This document shows, in pieces, positions 60,814-64,000 of a DNA stretch of 64,000 nucleotides. The notes below the pieces were generated by a model. That model did not search any database. It saw only the letters and a list, made by a program, of their open reading frames with translations, and was not told where the DNA came from. The stretch is taken from positions 1 to 64,000 of the forward strand of contig NZ_CP017754.1 of the NCBI RefSeq assembly GCF_001854325.1, read 5' to 3'. The DNA comes from Cupriavidus malaysiensis. Its GTDB lineage: Bacteria > Pseudomonadota > Gammaproteobacteria > Burkholderiales > Burkholderiaceae. Position 1 is the first letter of the stretch; each line of letters opens with the position of its first letter. Both the position numbers and the translations under genes were made by a program.

Positions 60814-61347
60814 GCGCGCAGCGCCGGCCGGCGCTGCCGCCCCGTTATACGTAGCGCTTGACCTGCGTCAAGGCGGCCCCGGCCGCCATCGGCGATGATG
60901 GCATCGCCATGTAGCTGCGGGGGCGCGCTTCATGGCAGTCATGCCCCTCTGGGGCGGCCCGCACACCGCAATGGGTGCGGGCCTTTTTCTTTTCTGCGGC
61001 CATGCGCGGCCTTTGTCCTCCCGCCCCGCGCCCCAGCCTGGCTGGCGCCCGGTCGCCCACCGCTTGCGCCCGATCATTTCCCCGCCCGCAACAGCGCATG
61101 GTGCACTGCAGCCATGATGGAAGCCGGGCTTCGGGTTACGATGTGGCGGGCCCGCCCCCGCGGCGCCGTCGACAAGACAACGACAAGCAGAAAAAACGGA
61201 GACAAGCATGCCGATTCCTCGCGCGCGGCGCCGCCCGGCCGCGCCTGCGCCTGCCCCTGCCCCTGCCTCGTCGGATCCGACGAATCGCCGCCCGCGGTTT
61301 GCATGTCCAATGCCATCCATCCAGGACAGGCAGAGGAGGGGAATCGT
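60814..61347. other. Intergenic region upstream of the acyl-CoA catabolic genes
   Basis: 534 bases. The first 180 hold a terminator; the rest is GC-rich with AGACAACGACAAGCAGAAAA near 61174 and GGCAGAGGAGGGGAATCGT as the ribosome site of the SDR gene. The TTCGGGTTACGATGTGG at about 61129 gives a faint -10-like TACGAT. No gene seen. Confidence 0.5.
60956..60989 (+). terminator. Rho-independent terminator after the GntR gene
   Basis: GGCCCGCAC pairs with GTGCGGGCC, followed by TTTTTCTTTT. It lies about 140 bases after the stop codon. Confidence 0.88.
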
Positions 61348-62157
61348 ATGACCAGTGCTTTCAAGGACCAGATGCTCGCCGGCAAGACGGCGTTCGTCGC
61401 CGGCGGCTCGTCCGGCATCAATCTCGGCATCGCTCAGGCGCTGGCGCGCGCGGGCGCCCGGGTCGGGCTGATCAGCCGCGACGCGGGTCGCATCGAGGCG
61501 GCTGCCGGCACCATCCGCGCGGCCGGCGGCAGCGCGCTGGGGCTGGCGGCCGACGTGCGCGACTTCGATGCGGTCGAGGCCGCGCTGGCGCGCACCCGCG
61601 CCGAGCTGGGCGCGATCGACATCGTCGTTTCCGGCGCCGCCGGCAACTTCCTGGCGCCGGCACTGGGCATGTCGGCCAACGGCTTCAAGACCGTGGTCGA
61701 CATCGACCTGATCGGCACCTTCAATGTGTTCCGCGCCAGCTTCGCCCACCTGAACAAGCCGGGCGCCTCGCTGATCGCCATCACCGCGCCCCAGGCACAC
61801 AACGCCATGATGTTCCAGGTCCACGCCTGCGCGGCCAAGGCCGGCATCAACATGATGGTCAAGTGCCTGGCGATGGAGTGGGGCCCGGCCGGCGTGCGCG
61901 TCAACGGCATCTCGCCCGGGCCGATCGCCGACACCGAGGGCATGGCCCGCCTGGCGCCCACGGCCGAGATGGAACAGCGCTACAAGGCACGCCTGGCGCT
62001 GCGCGACTACGGCGACAAGAGCGATATCGCCGACACCGCGCTGTTCCTGTGCAGCGACAACTCCCGCTATATCACCGGCACCATCATCGACTGCGACGGC
62101 GGCAGCAAGCTGGGCGACGCCTCCGCCGACGCGCTCCAGCCGCCGCCGCGCGCCTGA
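61348..62157 (+). CDS. SDR-family reductase, 2,4-dienoyl-CoA-reductase-like
   Basis: A 269-residue short-chain dehydrogenase. The NADP-binding motif is AGGSSGINLG near 18-27, and DVRDFDAVEAALA and SGAAGNFLAPA follow. The usual catalytic YxxxK is replaced by HACAAK in MFQVHACAAKAGINMMVK. Exactly this change, with WGPAGVRVNGISPGPIADTEG after it, is typical of eukaryotic peroxisomal dienoyl-CoA reductase (DECR2). So it probably reduces 2,4-dienoyl-CoA in degradation of unsaturated acyl chains. Start ATG 61348 after GGAGGGGAATCGT. It precedes an enoyl-CoA hydratase gene by 43 bases. Confidence 0.88.
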   Translation: MTSAFKDQMLAGKTAFVAGGSSGINLGIAQALARAGARVGLISRDAGRIEAAAGTIRAAGGSALGLAADVRDFDAVEAALARTRAELGAIDIVVSGAAGNFLAPALGMSANGFKTVVDIDLIGTFNVFRASFAHLNKPGASLIAITAPQAHNAMMFQVHACAAKAGINMMVKCLAMEWGPAGVRVNGISPGPIADTEGMARLAPTAEMEQRYKARLALRDYGDKSDIADTALFLCSDNSRYITGTIIDCDGGSKLGDASADALQPPPRA

Positions 62158-62200
62158 ACCGATCCGACAGACCATCCGCTACCAGAGGAGACCCCGACCC

Positions 62201-62989
62201 ATGACCTCCCCCGTGCTCTACCACGTCGCCGACGGCGTGGCCACCATCACGCTGAACCGCCCCGACGTGCTCAACGCCCTCAACGCCGACCTGATGCGCG
62301 CGCTGCGCGAGGCCGTCGAGCAGGCCGCCGCCGATGAGGCAGTGCGTGCCGTGCTGCTGACCGGCAACGGCCGCGGCTTCTGCGCCGGGGCCGACCTCGC
62401 CGACCGCGCCGCCGGCAGCGGCGGCGCGCTGGCCGACTCGGGCACGCTGCTGCGCGAGCGCTACCACCCGATCATCCTGGCGCTGCGCGGCATGGCCAAG
62501 CCGGTGGTGAGCGCCGTCAACGGTGTCGCCGCGGGCGCGGGCATGAGCCTGGCGCTGGCTGCCGACGTGGTGCTGGCCGCGCGCGGCGCCAGCTTCCTGC
62601 AGGCCTTCTCCAAGATCGGCCTGGTGCCGGATGCCGGCAGCACCTACTTCCTGCCGCGCTATGCCGGCGAGATGCGCGCGCGCGCCCTGGCCATCCTGGC
62701 CGACAAGATCAGCGCCGACGAGGCGCACCGCATCGGCCTGGTGTGGCAGGTGCACGAGGACGCCGCCCTGCACGAGGAAGCCGGCAAGCTGGCGCGCAGG
62801 CTTGCCCAGTCGCCCACTTTCGCCTACGGCCTGATCAAGCAGGCACTCAACGAAAGCCTGGACAACGACCTGCCGGCCCAGCTCGAGCTGGAAGCCACGC
62901 TGCAATCGCGCGCCAGCCGCAGCGAGGATTTCCGCGAGGGCGTGGCGGCCTTCCTGGAGAAGCGTCCGCCGGCTTTCAAGGGCCGTTGA
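62201..62989 (+). CDS. Enoyl-CoA hydratase/isomerase, PaaG-like
   Basis: A 262-residue crotonase-fold enzyme. The oxyanion-hole segment is GNGRGFCAGADLADRA (about 55-70) and GVAAGAGMSLALAADVV. The active-site acid region is SKIGLVPDAGSTYFLPR, with Asp in place of the two Glu of ordinary hydratases, as in PaaG (1,2-epoxyphenylacetyl-CoA isomerase) and related isomerases. Start ATG 62201 follows CCAGAGGAGACCCCGACCC. Between the SDR and ligase genes its substrate is more likely a fatty or aryl-acyl-CoA than known phenylacetate intermediates; uncertain. Confidence 0.88.
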   Translation: MTSPVLYHVADGVATITLNRPDVLNALNADLMRALREAVEQAAADEAVRAVLLTGNGRGFCAGADLADRAAGSGGALADSGTLLRERYHPIILALRGMAKPVVSAVNGVAAGAGMSLALAADVVLAARGASFLQAFSKIGLVPDAGSTYFLPRYAGEMRARALAILADKISADEAHRIGLVWQVHEDAALHEEAGKLARRLAQSPTFAYGLIKQALNESLDNDLPAQLELEATLQSRASRSEDFREGVAAFLEKRPPAFKGR

Positions 62990-63065
62990 TCCAGGGCCGC
63001 TGAGCCACGCACCGCGCCGGCCGCCCCGGGGCACGGCGCCATGACACGATAAGGAGACACGCATC

Positions 63066-64000
63066 ATGCTGGGCCTCATGCAAGACCACCCGCTGTTGAT
63101 TTCTTCGCTGATCGAGTACGCCGCCGCCTACCACCCGGAGCAGGAGATCGTGTCGCGCACGGTCGAGGGCGACACGGTGCGCACCAACTACGCACAGGTC
63201 GAACGCCGCGCGCGGCGCGTGGCCAACGCGCTCGCCGGCCTCGGCGTGCGCGAGGGCGACCGCGTCGGCACGCTGGCCTGGAACACGCACCGCCACCTGG
63301 AGCTGTACTTCGGCGTATCAGGCTCGGGCGCGGTGCTGCACACGGTCAACCCGCGCCTGTTCCCGGAGCAGATCGACTACATCGTCAACCACGCCGAGGA
63401 CAGCGTGCTGTTCTTCGACACCACCTTCGCCGAGCTGGTGGCGAAGCTGGCGCCGAAGCTGACCACGGTGCGGCACTTCGTCGCGCTGTGCGACCGTGCC
63501 CACATGCCCGCGCTCGACCTGCCCAACCTGCTGTGCTACGAGGACCTGCTCGCCGCCAGCAGCGAGGACTACCAGTGGCCGCAGTTCGACGAGCGCACCG
63601 CCTCCTCGCTGTGCTACACCTCGGGCACCACCGGCAATCCGAAGGGCGTGCTCTATTCGCACCGCTCCACGGTGCTGCACAGCCTGAAGGCGTGTGCCGC
63701 CGATACCTTCTCGGTGGGGGCCGACAGCAGCGTGCTGCTGGTGGTGCCGCTGTTCCACGCCAACGCCTGGGGCATGCCCTACGCGTGCGCGATGACCGGT
63801 GCCAAGATGGTGCTGCCCGCACAGCATCTCGACGGCGAGAACGTCTACAAGCTGCTGCGCGACGAGCGCGTGACCTTCTCCACCGCGGTGCCCACGGTGT
63901 GGCTGATGCTGTTCCAGTACCTGGATGCCCATCCCGACATCGACCCGCGCGCGCTCGGCCTGAAGATCGCCGGCGTGGGCGGTTCGGCCGCGCCGGCGGC
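63066..64000 (+). CDS. Medium/long-chain fatty-acid-CoA ligase (partial, cut by window end)
   Basis: The first 311 residues of an ANL-superfamily acyl-CoA synthetase. It begins MLGLMQDHPLLISSLIEYAA; the ATP-binding P-loop is SSLCYTSGTTGNPKGVLYSH at about residues 178-197, followed by LLVVPLFHANAWGMPYA and VTFSTAVPTVWLML. The frame has no stop up to the window edge; the C-terminal domain lies beyond. Start ATG 63066 follows AAGGAGACACGCATC. It activates a fatty or branched acid with ATP and CoA to feed the upstream-encoded reductase and hydratase. Confidence 0.92.
   Translation, partial: MLGLMQDHPLLISSLIEYAAAYHPEQEIVSRTVEGDTVRTNYAQVERRARRVANALAGLGVREGDRVGTLAWNTHRHLELYFGVSGSGAVLHTVNPRLFPEQIDYIVNHAEDSVLFFDTTFAELVAKLAPKLTTVRHFVALCDRAHMPALDLPNLLCYEDLLAASSEDYQWPQFDERTASSLCYTSGTTGNPKGVLYSHRSTVLHSLKACAADTFSVGADSSVLLVVPLFHANAWGMPYACAMTGAKMVLPAQHLDGENVYKLLRDERVTFSTAVPTVWLMLFQYLDAHPDIDPRALGLKIAGVGGSAAPA

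Overview
The window is about 64 kb of very GC-rich (roughly two-thirds GC) bacterial chromosome. Gene content and order point to a betaproteobacterium of the Burkholderiaceae, most like Cupriavidus/Ralstonia. Pointers are a GspC-to-F type II secretion locus with divergent short gspC, a periplasmic thiosulfate-oxidising sox locus, a single-polypeptide aerobic indolepyruvate ferredoxin oxidoreductase, and the rsmI / yraN-diaA-dolP block. This assignment is inference from protein families; no search was run.

Layout. 1-5.9 kb: end of an unidentified gene, a TetR regulator, a KefC-type K+/H+ antiporter whose 5' part is broken by a tight cluster of indels, its KefF-like flavoprotein, a GNAT protein, an Lrp regulator and a secreted EF-hand protein. 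6.0-18.3 kb: complete set of type II secretion structural genes, gspC divergent from gspGHIJKLMNDEF. 18.3-19.0 kb: gene-free mosaic of tandem and nested inverted repeats. 19.0-32.8 kb: housekeeping and accessory metabolism (NYN-LOTUS protein, indolepyruvate oxidoreductase, HD protein, small acetyltransferase and VOC proteins, three MFS transporters, LigB-type dioxygenase, DNA glycosylase tag). 32.75-34.4 kb: gene-poor stretch with a dense cluster of GTAWAC hexamers, three tRNA genes (Asp, Glu, Ala) on the minus strand with their own promoters and terminators, and the remnants of a divergent HxlR regulator / carboxymuconolactone-decarboxylase-like pair that lost its middle.

34.4-45.3 kb: sox locus, all on the minus strand. 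Read in transcription order it is cytochrome c, soxF-like flavoprotein, ArsR regulator, soxC, soxD, a small cytochrome c, soxY, soxZ, a DsrE-family protein, soxA, soxX, a TlpA-like thioredoxin and soxB. Together SoxXA, SoxYZ, SoxB and SoxCD would oxidise thiosulfate to sulfate in the periplasm, with the cytochromes taking the electrons and the thioredoxin-like protein keeping SoxY reduced. 45.4-51.4 kb: dolP, diaA, yraN, divergent rsmI, rlpA, a metallo-beta-lactamase hydrolase, an exonuclease and a small membrane protein. 51.5-55.4 kb: arsC-like reductase, LysR regulator, GNAT, and a three-gene translationally coupled operon (AhpD-like, GNAT, NAD(P)H oxidoreductase) behind a large perfect-looking palindrome.

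55.6-60.8 kb: two amidohydrolases (M20 deacylase and N-carbamoyl amidase family) divergent from a DctA-type carboxylate transporter and a GntR/FCD regulator. A promoter with an embedded palindrome sits between them, suggesting one regulon for uptake and hydrolysis of N-substituted amino acids or related acids. 61.3-64.0 kb: a dienoyl-CoA-reductase-like SDR, a PaaG-like enoyl-CoA hydratase/isomerase and the first two-thirds of a fatty-acid-CoA ligase, probably one acyl-CoA catabolic operon cut by the window edge.

Most genes are ordinary for the lineage. The stretches I would look at first are the GTAWAC cluster (32.75-33.24 kb), the 18.3-19.0 kb repeat mosaic, the palindromes at 55.35 and 58.41 kb, and the broken kefC 5' end, which looks more like a local sequence-quality problem than decay.
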